A stretch of DNA of 64,000 nucleotides, from NCBI RefSeq assembly GCF_963678635.1, contig NC_087070.1:29674048-29738047 (forward strand). The letters run 5' to 3'. Shown one piece after another: positions 20,630 through 30,100 of the stretch. The first letter of the stretch is position 1. The number at the start of each line of letters is the position of its first letter. The position numbers and the translations under genes are program-made. This stretch comes from Symsagittifera roscoffensis. Lineage: Eukaryota; Xenacoelomorpha; Acoela; Convolutidae. The notes beneath the pieces were generated by a model that was not told the origin of the DNA, searched no databases, and saw only the letters and a list, made by a program, of their open reading frames with translations.

Positions 20630-21039
20630 TGGAACCTGATCTAAACTACATTTTATGATTGGATAAATTAGATATTTTACCAATGTAAAGTATTTAATAT
20701 TAACCAATCATGATCCATCTAACTAACAATCCACTTATTTGTAAGTGCTGAAATTACTTGTAATTTCAGCACCAGAGAGATTTGAATTTAACTTAGAAAT
20801 TAGTTGAACTCTCCCGAGTACTTCAGCAGCCGCAATAAACCAGTATACCCTAGATCTATTGAGCCTAGCAGAGACTAGTTAAACAACCTGAGACTAGATA
20901 GTATAAGAGTAAGATTAGGATCGGTATTAGACTAAGAAGTTGCACGAATCTATCCGGCCGAAAATAAGATAGCGTGACGAGCAGACGGTGTACCCTATCC
21001 GAAATTACTCTATGAGTTATACCCATCGAATATAACTCA
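20630..21039 (+). repeat. 5' LTR (410 bp)
   Basis: It begins TGGAACCTGATC and ends TATAACTCA (TG...CA). Two CCAAT motifs (near 20677 and 20702) and AT-rich TATA-like sequence precede AATAAA at 20834-20839, the likely polyadenylation signal. A perfect 13-bp inverted repeat with a 2-base spacer lies at 20745-20772. It matches 39127-39536 over its whole length with no difference that I can see. Confidence 0.95.
20745..20772. promoter_or_regulatory. Perfect palindrome in the LTR
   Basis: GTGCTGAAATTAC, TT, GTAATTTCAGCAC: 13-bp arms with a two-base centre, repeated in the 3' LTR at 39242-39269. It could bind a dimeric transcription factor or, in RNA, fold into a strong hairpin near the polyadenylation region. 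Function is inferred. Confidence 0.6.
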
Positions 21040-21041
21040 TC

Positions 21042-21059
21042 TGGTGCGACCATAAGTCT
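21042..21059 (+). other. Primer-binding site of the 18.9-kb element
   Basis: TGGTGCGACCATAAGTCT starts two bases after the LTR. It is complementary to a tRNA 3' end finishing in GGTCGCACCA. The tRNA species was not assigned. Confidence 0.75.
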
Positions 21060-22287
21060 CGAACAAGACCTTAATAGCTTAGCATTAACCAATAATAGAT
21101 TAAAATTTAGACAAAACATTTACAAAATGTTATACGACAATAATTTAATCGAAATGTCTCTACGACTCAATAGATCAGAGCCAATATTCCGAACGATAAC
21201 AGAACTACCCGGAATTGGAAGAAGACCTCGAACCAGAGACGACATACGACAAAGCAGAAACTTACCATATAGTTATATGATAGTTCGGCAAAAGCCAGAA
21301 CAAACTTTTGTATTTAGAATACTACTAGCAATGAATTTAGATTTTCATTTGCAAACATAAAATTTTGAAGTCAATCTTCAAAATCATTTCAGGCGCTAAA
21401 CAAAATTATTAATATACAATAACGATTGATAAAAAGATCTCAGATCGTTTTCCAAAATTCTGCAGTAATATACAAAACATGTTTGAAAAATATTTATTGA
21501 AAAACCAAAATAAAAATTAGTAGCATGACAATAAATGATTAGTAATTATAAATCATCCTGTTGTTCCAGCTTCATCGCCTAGACATAACAGCAATCATAA
21601 GCTCACTAATATCATAAAAATACTAAATCTATTCTTTACACAAATTTAAAACATTTTAAACTTAAATTCACTTAATTTTAAAATCAGATCATCAAGGCTT
21701 ATCCTTGGATCTTAAATCATTTTCTATTTAATTAAATTTAAAACTTGATCATCAAGGCCTATCCTTGGATCAAAAAGAACAACTTTGTTCTCCCCCACCC
21801 ACTAAACGAGTGTCTAACGACCTCAAACGTCGATTCACTATCCAACCCTTTCTAAAAACCCAGGACTAATAGAAATTTTTGAACAAAACTAATCATTCAA
21901 ATTAGGATAAACAGTGAAGAACTTCGGTTATTCATCCTTCACTTGATCCCCCCTCTTACCAGACCCAGGATAAATCTTAGACTTAGTAAGTTTAAAATAG
22001 TATCTAACGAACTACTCGCGTTCTAATTATACCTGAACCCTGTGGATCGATTTACTATTCTCCAACCCTGAACACAATCACTACCCTTAAGTAAGATTAA
22101 GTAAGTTAACACCTTAGCTTATACTAGCCACGAGAAAGTATAAAATCATTCTTCGGAATCGATATACTTTTCTCCCCAACCCTGAACAAATAGACCCAGG
22201 TTAGGCTAACAAAAAAATCGTAAGGACTAACAGTTTAAGCAAATAGAAATCATTTAACAACCTTTTGCATCCGTCATCCTAAACCTT
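21060..22287 (+). other. 1.2-kb structured leader with repeats, hairpins and donor-like sites
   Basis: Two nearly identical potential hairpins, GATCATCAAGG-loop-CCTTGGATC, lie at about 21687-21711 and 21748-21772. Diverged repeats follow, each with TCGAT-TACTAT/TTTTCTCC-AACCC (near 21831, 22048, 22160). Further hairpins are AGTGAAG...CTTCACT (about 21915-21945) and GAGAAAGTAT...ATACTTTTCTC (about 22132-22176). Three donor-like GTAAGT/GTAAGA sites occur at 21986, 22091 and 22101. A 77-codon upstream ORF (21127-21360) of unknown meaning is present. These are typical places for packaging signals and a major splice donor, but both roles are inferred. Confidence 0.55.
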
Positions 22288-22755
22288 ATGTCATTTAAAA
22301 ACCTAGGAAATAAACAAACAATCGTTTTACACAATTGTGAAATAAATAACAAAAAATACGACCTTGTAATCACACCTCATACACAAACAGTTGGATACAT
22401 TAGAACAAAACGACAAACATTAAAGAGAAAAATAATAACTAAACAAAGACAAATAACACGAAAAAGATTTTCAAAAAATCGAAACGCATTTTCAGAATCA
22501 GAAACCAACAGTTTAGACGAACTTTATAAACTAAAAGAATCAATAGATAAAAATTGCCCAATTCACGATCAATTATATTTCTCTGACTCAGAAACAACTT
22601 CAAATTCATCAAAAAGAGGAAAAAGAAGAATAAAAAAGCAGTATAAACACAAACCAGTACATTTATACAATTGGAATCAACCAATTAGACACATTGATAG
22701 TTACATATTAACAGTCATCGAACGAAAAAATGAGCTCAACGCACACCCCAGGTGA
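22288..22755 (+). CDS. Basic ORF preceding gag (155 aa), unknown function
   Basis: This is the first substantial ORF of the element. The protein is strongly basic, with Lys/Arg clusters (QTLKRKIITKQRQITRKRF and KRGKRRIKKQYKHK) and an acidic/Ser patch between them (YFSDSETTSNSS). Its end overlaps gag: the gag frame is open from 22712, the gag ATG is at 22730, and this ORF stops at 22755; gag is in the +1 frame. It could be a separate RNA-binding or nuclear regulatory protein, or an N-terminal Gag piece joined by a frame step at the A6 run 22725-22730. No family is recognised. Confidence 0.6.
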   Translation: MSFKNLGNKQTIVLHNCEINNKKYDLVITPHTQTVGYIRTKRQTLKRKIITKQRQITRKRFSKNRNAFSESETNSLDELYKLKESIDKNCPIHDQLYFSDSETTSNSSKRGKRRIKKQYKHKPVHLYNWNQPIRHIDSYILTVIERKNELNAHPR

Positions 22756-25012
22756 AGAAAGTCCAGATGATGATGATATTTTCCCCTTTATCGTAGATGC
22801 AACCACTGATAGAGGACAGCATATATTCTGCAAAAATTTACTCTTAAATTTGTTTGAACCCGGAATCAGTCCATGTAAAACAGAGTTCCCAGATGTAAAA
22901 ATCAAAAGACAAATTACCGATCACTATCTAAAAGATATATGTAACCTAACACAACAATACGGAATCTACTCCATAGAATTCAGCTCACCAAACCAGAATC
23001 ACAGTAAATATATAATTCAAACAGACGACCTTGATTTAGAATTCTCAAAAGTATTCTCAGAATATATAAAAAGCATCCAATATCATAACTCACAAAGAGC
23101 AAACTCCATATTCACCAATGAAGTTTTTGCGATAATATATAGTTATATCTCGATATTAGAAAACGAAATCCAGATACCAAATGTCTCACCGACAGAAACA
23201 TCTAAACATATAAGAGTACGACATGAAATCACACTACTCTCTAGTTTTCTAAATATAATTAAAGAAAATTTCACGAAAGATGAAGTTTCACAACATACAA
23301 AACACGACTTACAAAAAATCTTGGCATGGTTCATAATAGATTATTTCACACATAATATTGATTTAATTTCACAAGCAAGAAAAAATTTTAGACCCCAAAA
23401 CTCAAACGATGATACTGCCATCACAGAACAATCAGACTATGTTTGGGACCCCGAATGGTCTCATTCCGCATTCATAAACTTCCCACAATCAATCTCAAGT
23501 CAAGCAATAAGTACGATATCTTATGTAAGAGATTATGTACGAGTAATACCATTAACCATTGATGCAACACCATTAAACTATAATACATTTTTACCCGATA
23601 TGCAAAATAATAGTTTAAACTCTACAGTCATACACAATGAAAACCTCAATGGAACTAGGAATCTTACTCAACAAGATATCCAGACACCATCACACTTCAT
23701 AAATGAAGAAATCGTACACACAACAACTACACAACAAAGTATTTCACCAATACGTCCAAACTTAACAACACCAAGAAATACAAATTCTTCACAAACACAG
23801 GTAACATTACAATCAACCGTTAAACCTTCGGTTGCCCCAAAATATTCACACATGGATTACCAAACATACAGACCCATGACAATACCGCCAAAAACACGCA
23901 AAACGTTCACTAGAAACAACTTTGCAGACCATAATTATAATTACACACATCCATCAAAAACAAATTATCAACCACGAAAAAATTTTAGTAATTATACAAG
24001 ATCTCGAAACTGGGATAACCCAATGGCACCACCTAATTCAGTAAATTTCCAAACAAATTTACATCCTCCACAGGATCGTAGTGAAAACTATCCATTTTTT
24101 CAACAAAATAAAAATAAAAAACAAACATCTTATCAAATGGATTACTTATCCTCAGATGATGATTTCTTACAACCAGATATATTTACACCCTATAATCAAG
24201 AATATCGTGGACAAGGAATACAGAAACCACATACATATCATAGAATTTTTTCTCCACAACCAATAGATACACAAATTCAACAACCAATTCAACAACAAAA
24301 CCCAATTAATAAATCTTTTCAACCAATTCAGCAACAAAATCCAATGATTGCAAACTCGTACCAACCAGCACAAATGCAAAATGAAATACCACTCCCATAT
24401 TATCTTCAACAACACGAAATAACAAGAAATCAACTTTCAAATTTTTCTCAAATGCCAAATGCAGCAGAATCATTACAAATGACGATGAATCCATACCTTA
24501 TGGGTGGATCATCAATAACATCAAATAAACCTTTAATGGTATTCACAGGAACAGACCCTGAATATTCTGTAGAAGACTATTTAAATGCAGTCACAGCAAA
24601 TTTGATTTTAAATATAGGACCTGAACCAATTAATACGCCACTACATCAAAACTGGATACATCGACGCACAGCGTTAACACAAACAACTCTAGATGGCGCA
24701 GCCCAAAAATGGTTTTCAGTATTGCCTATAGAAATAAAATCAAATTGGAAAAGATTTCAACAAGAATTTTCAAAAATGTTTGACTCCGAAAGAAACAAAC
24801 AACAACAAAGAGTTTTATGTAATGAAATTCGCAGATTACCAAACGAAACCATCAAGCAATTAGCAGTACGAATCGAAACACTAGTTCGAAAAGCATATTC
24901 ATTAAATACACATGACTATAAAAACACAAAGATGACAGAAATCTTAATGATGACCTTAACACCACAATTAAGGAAAATAGCAATAAAAAAGAGAGCATCC
25001 CATCCTTCGTAA
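22730..25012 (+). CDS. gag: Gag, N-terminal and capsid part (760 aa, ends at in-frame TAA)
   Basis: The N-terminal half is long and has no recognised domain. The middle (about 220-590) is low-complexity, rich in N, Q, P and T with repeats such as PIQQQNP. From about residue 604 a retrotransposon capsid domain starts (MVFTGTDPEYSVEDYL), with the familiar DGAAQKWFSVLP and FQQEFSKMF segments and ETLVRKAYSL. The frame ends at TAA 25010-25012, but the same frame is open and coding-like immediately after it up to a zinc knuckle (next entry). Either this is a nonsense mutation or the stop is read through. The start is set by ATG 22730, since an in-frame TAA lies at 22709. Confidence 0.85.
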   Translation: MSSTHTPGEESPDDDDIFPFIVDATTDRGQHIFCKNLLLNLFEPGISPCKTEFPDVKIKRQITDHYLKDICNLTQQYGIYSIEFSSPNQNHSKYIIQTDDLDLEFSKVFSEYIKSIQYHNSQRANSIFTNEVFAIIYSYISILENEIQIPNVSPTETSKHIRVRHEITLLSSFLNIIKENFTKDEVSQHTKHDLQKILAWFIIDYFTHNIDLISQARKNFRPQNSNDDTAITEQSDYVWDPEWSHSAFINFPQSISSQAISTISYVRDYVRVIPLTIDATPLNYNTFLPDMQNNSLNSTVIHNENLNGTRNLTQQDIQTPSHFINEEIVHTTTTQQSISPIRPNLTTPRNTNSSQTQVTLQSTVKPSVAPKYSHMDYQTYRPMTIPPKTRKTFTRNNFADHNYNYTHPSKTNYQPRKNFSNYTRSRNWDNPMAPPNSVNFQTNLHPPQDRSENYPFFQQNKNKKQTSYQMDYLSSDDDFLQPDIFTPYNQEYRGQGIQKPHTYHRIFSPQPIDTQIQQPIQQQNPINKSFQPIQQQNPMIANSYQPAQMQNEIPLPYYLQQHEITRNQLSNFSQMPNAAESLQMTMNPYLMGGSSITSNKPLMVFTGTDPEYSVEDYLNAVTANLILNIGPEPINTPLHQNWIHRRTALTQTTLDGAAQKWFSVLPIEIKSNWKRFQQEFSKMFDSERNKQQQRVLCNEIRRLPNETIKQLAVRIETLVRKAYSLNTHDYKNTKMTEILMMTLTPQLRKIAIKKRASHPS

Positions 25013-25477
25013 ATTCGAGAACCCGATTTAGATTTTCGAAAACTAGTAGACAAACTAGAACAAGCAGAAATCACAATGAAACTCGAAGAAACGGAAAATC
25101 TGAAATTACAATACGTTAACAGAATTGAAACAGCTTCCACAAATATAAACAATATACAGGAATCAGATACAGATCTCGTTGAAAAAATCACTGAAATACT
25201 CAATATTTACGAAAAACACCCAAACTTTAAAGGCAAACCATCTTTCAAAAAATGGTGTAATTATTGCCGACGATACGGACATAGTATTTCTGAATGTAGA
25301 CAAAAACAGCAAGACAATCAAAATAAACCTCAAAAATATAAAGAACCAAATAAATCATTCTATCAATACATGAAAAAAAGATCAAAATCTACCGAACAAA
25401 ACAGTCTACAGCAACAACAGTTCAGGAAAACCACTCCCGAACAATACAAATTATACAAGAAATCAATCACCATATAA
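25013..25477 (+). CDS. gag: Gag, nucleocapsid part after the in-frame stop
   Basis: Same frame as the preceding gag block, without its own convincing start (first ATG at 25076). It encodes a helical charged stretch (EETENLKLQYVNRIETAS) and then a CCHC zinc knuckle, CNYCRRYGHSISEC (C-x2-C-x4-H-x4-C), beginning at 25256, the RNA-binding nucleocapsid signature. The last ~100 bases (25374-25477) overlap the protease frame, which lies +1. Separation from capsid by a single stop suggests either recent inactivation or suppression. Confidence 0.8.
   Translation: MREPDLDFRKLVDKLEQAEITMKLEETENLKLQYVNRIETASTNINNIQESDTDLVEKITEILNIYEKHPNFKGKPSFKKWCNYCRRYGHSISECRQKQQDNQNKPQKYKEPNKSFYQYMKKRSKSTEQNSLQQQQFRKTTPEQYKLYKKSITI
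25373..25379 (+). promoter_or_regulatory. A7 run at the gag-to-pro frame step
   Basis: The protease frame (+1 to gag) opens only after TGA 25371-25373. The first thing in the overlap is a run of seven A (25373-25379). A +1 step must happen between here and 25477. Homopolymer slippage, translational or transcriptional, or an assembly or mutational indel could all account for it. Confidence 0.4.
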
Positions 25478-27179
25478 CTCAAGTTATAGAGGAAGATCAC
25501 CAGAGCGAAGAAACACGCATAATTCATCACAAAATCACTACAATAGACCAAATAGTCGAAATAACTACTCCAGATCACATTCAAATACACAACGATTTGT
25601 TTCTAGATCTAATTCCCAATCAAGAAATAATTATTATCCAAACAATCAATCACGAAATTCATCATACTATAGGAATAGAAACTACTCAAATAATCGGAAT
25701 AGAAGTTATTCAAACAACCGAAACCAGAATTACCCGAACAATCAATCAAGGAATAACTCATATAATAGATCGAACTATAACAGACCAAACAATAATTACC
25801 AAAACAGATCGCGAAATAATTCACAAAATCGACACTCAAGTTATAATAATCGTTATAGAAATTATTCCCAATCACCACACCGGAATAATAATAACTATAA
25901 TAATTCTAATAATCGCCACAGAAGTAGTACACCTAAACATCAAAGACATATTAATCAAGTACAATCTAATCCAGAAACAACATCAGACCCTCCAGGTATT
26001 GATGACACAGTAACTGATACGTTACAACTCAACCAAATAAACTGTGGATCATCAGATTCAGAAAGCGATGCAGAAAACACTCTCTCCATCAACATGATAA
26101 AAGTCGAAAATGACTATGAACCTGTTATATATGAAGAACCTTTTTCATCACACATATATGAGAATCAATCAGAACTCCTTCACAATTATTATATTGAACC
26201 CGTCCATTCCACACCGACGACACAAAAAACTAATGAAATTAACACTACAAACCAACCCAATGAGAAAGAAAAAACAAAATGCTTGAATACAAATCACATC
26301 TATCAAAACATACAAAAAGAACAACCCAAAGAAAAAATTTGGACAATACCATTTCTTTTGGAAATTCCAAAAAGCAAAGAATTTCAACCACCAGATCTTG
26401 AAATTGATTTTTTAATTGATTCAGGAGCAGAATCAAATATAATAAACATTCCCACATGGAATGAAATAAAAACCTTACACCCAAAGCTAACACCTCTTGA
26501 AACCTCCAGCAAACTAGCAACAGCACAAGGATCAACATTAATAAACTACGGAAAAATTCAATTATTTCTTCTCCCCACAAGAACAATGGAGCAAAACAAA
26601 ATTTTAACCAAACCATTTAAACAAATATTCCATATCACTGATATTAAACATAATATCATTGGAATACCATTTATCTCTAAATATATACCAACAATCAACA
26701 TCTGGAATAGTAAAATATTAATCAAAGATAAATATACAAAAACAAAAGACACATCCCTAACATTTTTTCAAAGATTAAATAAACAACCACCATTTTTTTC
26801 AAAATTTTACCCAATATATAACCAACAAAGAAAACACTTGAAACCACTATCAGGAAACATCTATAATTTTTCAATCAAACAAGTTCACCAATATGATAAA
26901 AAACAAAACAAACAAAAATTTTATATGTCAGATTTTGAATTCAAACCTATTCATAAGTTTTTCAAAATCACAATCTCATCAATAAAATATTTGAAAAACT
27001 CGAATTCAGATATTATTTCCTTACATGTATACAACAATACACCTTACCAAGTAACATTACCTTTAGGACTTTTAGGCTATTGCGAAACCAACGCTACAAT
27101 ATTACCAATACACGAAAAAGCATATCGTGTAAAAAAATATACTCCAATTACTAGATATTTGCCAATCCACAATCCTTAA
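25374..27179 (+). CDS. pro: Protease ORF with Arg/Asn/Ser-rich N-terminal region
   Basis: The frame is open from 25374. Its first ~200 codons are almost entirely Asn, Arg, Ser, Tyr and Gln (for instance NNRNRSYSNNRNQNYPNN), resembling RS-rich nucleocapsid tails. The first ATG (26094) comes after this region. The aspartic protease follows: FLIDSGAESNIINI with the catalytic Asp codon at 26418-26420, and IIGIPFISKY near 26656 as the second conserved segment. A further ~170 residues without a recognised domain precede the stop at 27177. Expression as part of a Gag-Pro fusion is inferred from the lack of a start before the basic region. Pol overlaps the last 47 bases, again +1. Confidence 0.8.
   Translation, partial: KKDQNLPNKTVYSNNSSGKPLPNNTNYTRNQSPYNSSYRGRSPERRNTHNSSQNHYNRPNSRNNYSRSHSNTQRFVSRSNSQSRNNYYPNNQSRNSSYYRNRNYSNNRNRSYSNNRNQNYPNNQSRNNSYNRSNYNRPNNNYQNRSRNNSQNRHSSYNNRYRNYSQSPHRNNNNYNNSNNRHRSSTPKHQRHINQVQSNPETTSDPPGIDDTVTDTLQLNQINCGSSDSESDAENTLSINMIKVENDYEPVIYEEPFSSHIYENQSELLHNYYIEPVHSTPTTQKTNEINTTNQPNEKEKTKCLNTNHIYQNIQKEQPKEKIWTIPFLLEIPKSKEFQPPDLEIDFLIDSGAESNIINIPTWNEIKTLHPKLTPLETSSKLATAQGSTLINYGKIQLFLLPTRTMEQNKILTKPFKQIFHITDIKHNIIGIPFISKYIPTINIWNSKILIKDKYTKTKDTSLTFFQRLNKQPPFFSKFYPIYNQQRKHLKPLSGNIYNFSIKQVHQYDKKQNKQKFYMSDFEFKPIHKFFKITISSIKYLKNSNSDIISLHVYNNTPYQVTLPLGLLGYCETNATILPIHEKAYRVKKYTPITRYLPIHNP
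27131..27137 (+). promoter_or_regulatory. A7 run at the pro-to-pol frame step
   Basis: The pol frame opens after TAA 27130-27132, which again overlaps the start of a seven-A run. The pro/pol overlap is 27133-27179. The arrangement mirrors the gag/pro junction. Confidence 0.4.
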
Positions 27180-30100
27180 TGAAGAATTATCTATAAATAA
27201 TATAATAAGTAACGAAAACAGAAATACGGATTATTTCACAAAAACCCCATATTTCAAACCTACATTCAACATAAGTAACTACACAGAGAATCAACAGAAA
27301 TTTTTAACAATGTTTAATTTCCAACATTCACAAATAACACAAGACGAATTTGAAAAACTAGCAAAACAGCTAATTAAATATTCATCAGTCTATGCAACAT
27401 CCAAATTTGATGTTGGCAAAATCAGCTCATCACTACATCTCCCATTAAAACCAGACGCAGTTTTCAAAAAACAAAGAGCAAGTAAAGTACCAATTCACTT
27501 ACACGATAAAGTGAACAGAATACTCGACATTTTAGAACAATACAACATTATATCACCAGTAAACAAAGAGGAACAACCAAAAGGCAACTTATTTATCAAC
27601 CCTGTTATCATTCTAGCCAAAGGAGAATCATTAAAAATTGTTCTCGATGCTAGATACCTCAACTCACTCATAGATGAATCAAAGTGTAATTGGCCCATTG
27701 AACCAATACAAGTTATTTTAACAAAAATAAACGGAAAATACTTTACCACCGCCGATATGAATAGTGCATATAATCAAATGCCATTAGATGAACAATCACG
27801 ACGCTTAACACAATTTGTTATTGGAAATCAACAATACGAATTCAACCGCTTATTCTATGGAATATCCATAGGACCAGCAGCATTTTCAGCTTTTATGAGC
27901 AAAATTTTTCGACCACTCATACTTAAGAAAAACGCAATCACCTATTTAGACGATGTTTTTATGCAATCACAAACAAAAGAGGAAATGTTCAATGTTTTAG
28001 AACAATATCACCAAATACTTCAGAACGAAAATCTGAAGGCCGCCCCCGAAAAATCACACTTCTTTTTGACAAAAGTTAAATTCTTAGGGCATAATATAGA
28101 AAGAAAAACAATCACTCCATTGAAATCACGTATAGACGCTATTCAAAAACTCCAACCACCAACAAATAAAAAGAAAATCCAAGAATTCCTTGGAATGTTA
28201 AACTTTTTAGGCAAATATGTTTATAAAATGCAATTATATCTACGACCATTCTATAACATACTTAGACAACAAAATAATTTTGATTGGAATATAGAACATC
28301 AAGCACGATTTGAAGAAATTAAAAAACTTCTAACTGAACAAATTTCAAACACAATTCCAGATTCAAATCAACCATTTTATGCAATGTGCGATGCTTCGAA
28401 CTTTGGCATCGGCGCAGCATTATTACAATCACATAATAGTACAAATAAAATGAACCTCATATCAGCAAATTCTCGATTATTCACTCAAGCAGAACTAAGA
28501 CTCTCAACTCTAATGAGAGAATGTACAGCCATAATATATACACTAACAGAATATGAATTTCTGATACTTGGATCAAAACATCCCACAGTTCTATTCACAG
28601 ACCATAAACCAATCATCTTTCTTTTTACACAAAAGTCTAATCCAAACCACCGAGTTTATAGATTTCAACTCATTTTAATGAAATTCCCAAACTTACATAT
28701 AGTTTGGACCGCAGGAAAAAATCTTGCATTACCAGACACCTTAAGTCGAAATACGCCACCTGAATTACTTACACGAAAAACCACAGTTGAAATACACAAA
28801 AACATAAAATTCTACCTTGCAGAAAATGAAACATCACCCCGATTGGAATGCAAATATGCAGTAAAAACTGACGTTGAACAATCACAAATAAATAATTTAC
28901 AACATTTCCCACTTTATTTAGATTGTCAAAATAATCACTATGAAGTTGATCTACTTGGAACATCAACTTTTAAACCAATCCCATATTCACAATGGATAAA
29001 AAACAACACCCAACAAAAAAGAATAAAACAACACCCGCCTAAAAAAGACCATTTTCCACTAATTGAAAAAGAAAATCTGACTGATAAAATAAACTTATCA
29101 GGACCACAAACAAACGATTCAAAATACACAATAAATCAAGTTTTTGACCTCCATGACCCACTTGACACAATACCCTTATCTAAATTAGAAATCGAAAACA
29201 TTTTTCTCCCCCCAACAGAAACAATTACAATTTCAACACTGAAACAATATCAAAACCTTGACCCAGTAATTCGACAACTGAAATCATGGCACAAATATAA
29301 AACTAAACCTATCAAAGCAGATTCAACTATTCTAGGAAACAAAACACTCCTCCGATATTTTCGAAAATTCAACAATACAACAATTAACGAAAACACAGAC
29401 CTTCTAGAATACAAACTAAATGAATCTACAGCTCCCTGTCTCCCTTTAAGTATGATTCTTATAGCTTTTAATATTTCACATACACAAAATATTAAAGGAC
29501 ACTCTGGATCAGAAAAAACATATTCAAATTTTATACAAAACTTTTATTTCCCAAATGCACCAATTTGGATAAAAGTACTATGCAATGACTGTATAGTATG
29601 TCAACTAAATAAACCTTACCCAAATCAAAAACAAATAGCACAAAAACAAGATTTTAAAGGACAAAGTTTGTACTTTAATCATCGTATCTCATTTGATACC
29701 AAAGGACCAATTTCACCCTCATCCGAAGGAAACTCCTACATTATGGTAATTGTTGACGCATTTACACATTATGTAGCACTTAACCCAGTACCACATTGTA
29801 ACGCTTATTACGCTTACACAACACTCTATGAACACTGGATAGCAAAATTCGGACTACCAGAAATTTTAGTTACAGACAACGGTACAGAATTCATAAATAA
29901 TGAAATCATCACACTATGTCATTTATATAACATTAAACACAAACCACGTACATCTCACGCACCTTGGACAAACGGCTTAGTCGAAGGTATGAACCGTTCA
30001 TTACAAGAATATCTCAGATGTATCATCAATGGAAATGATACAAGATATACCGAATGGTCAGCAGATGTAAAACTATTTCCCTTAGCATATAATTCACAAA

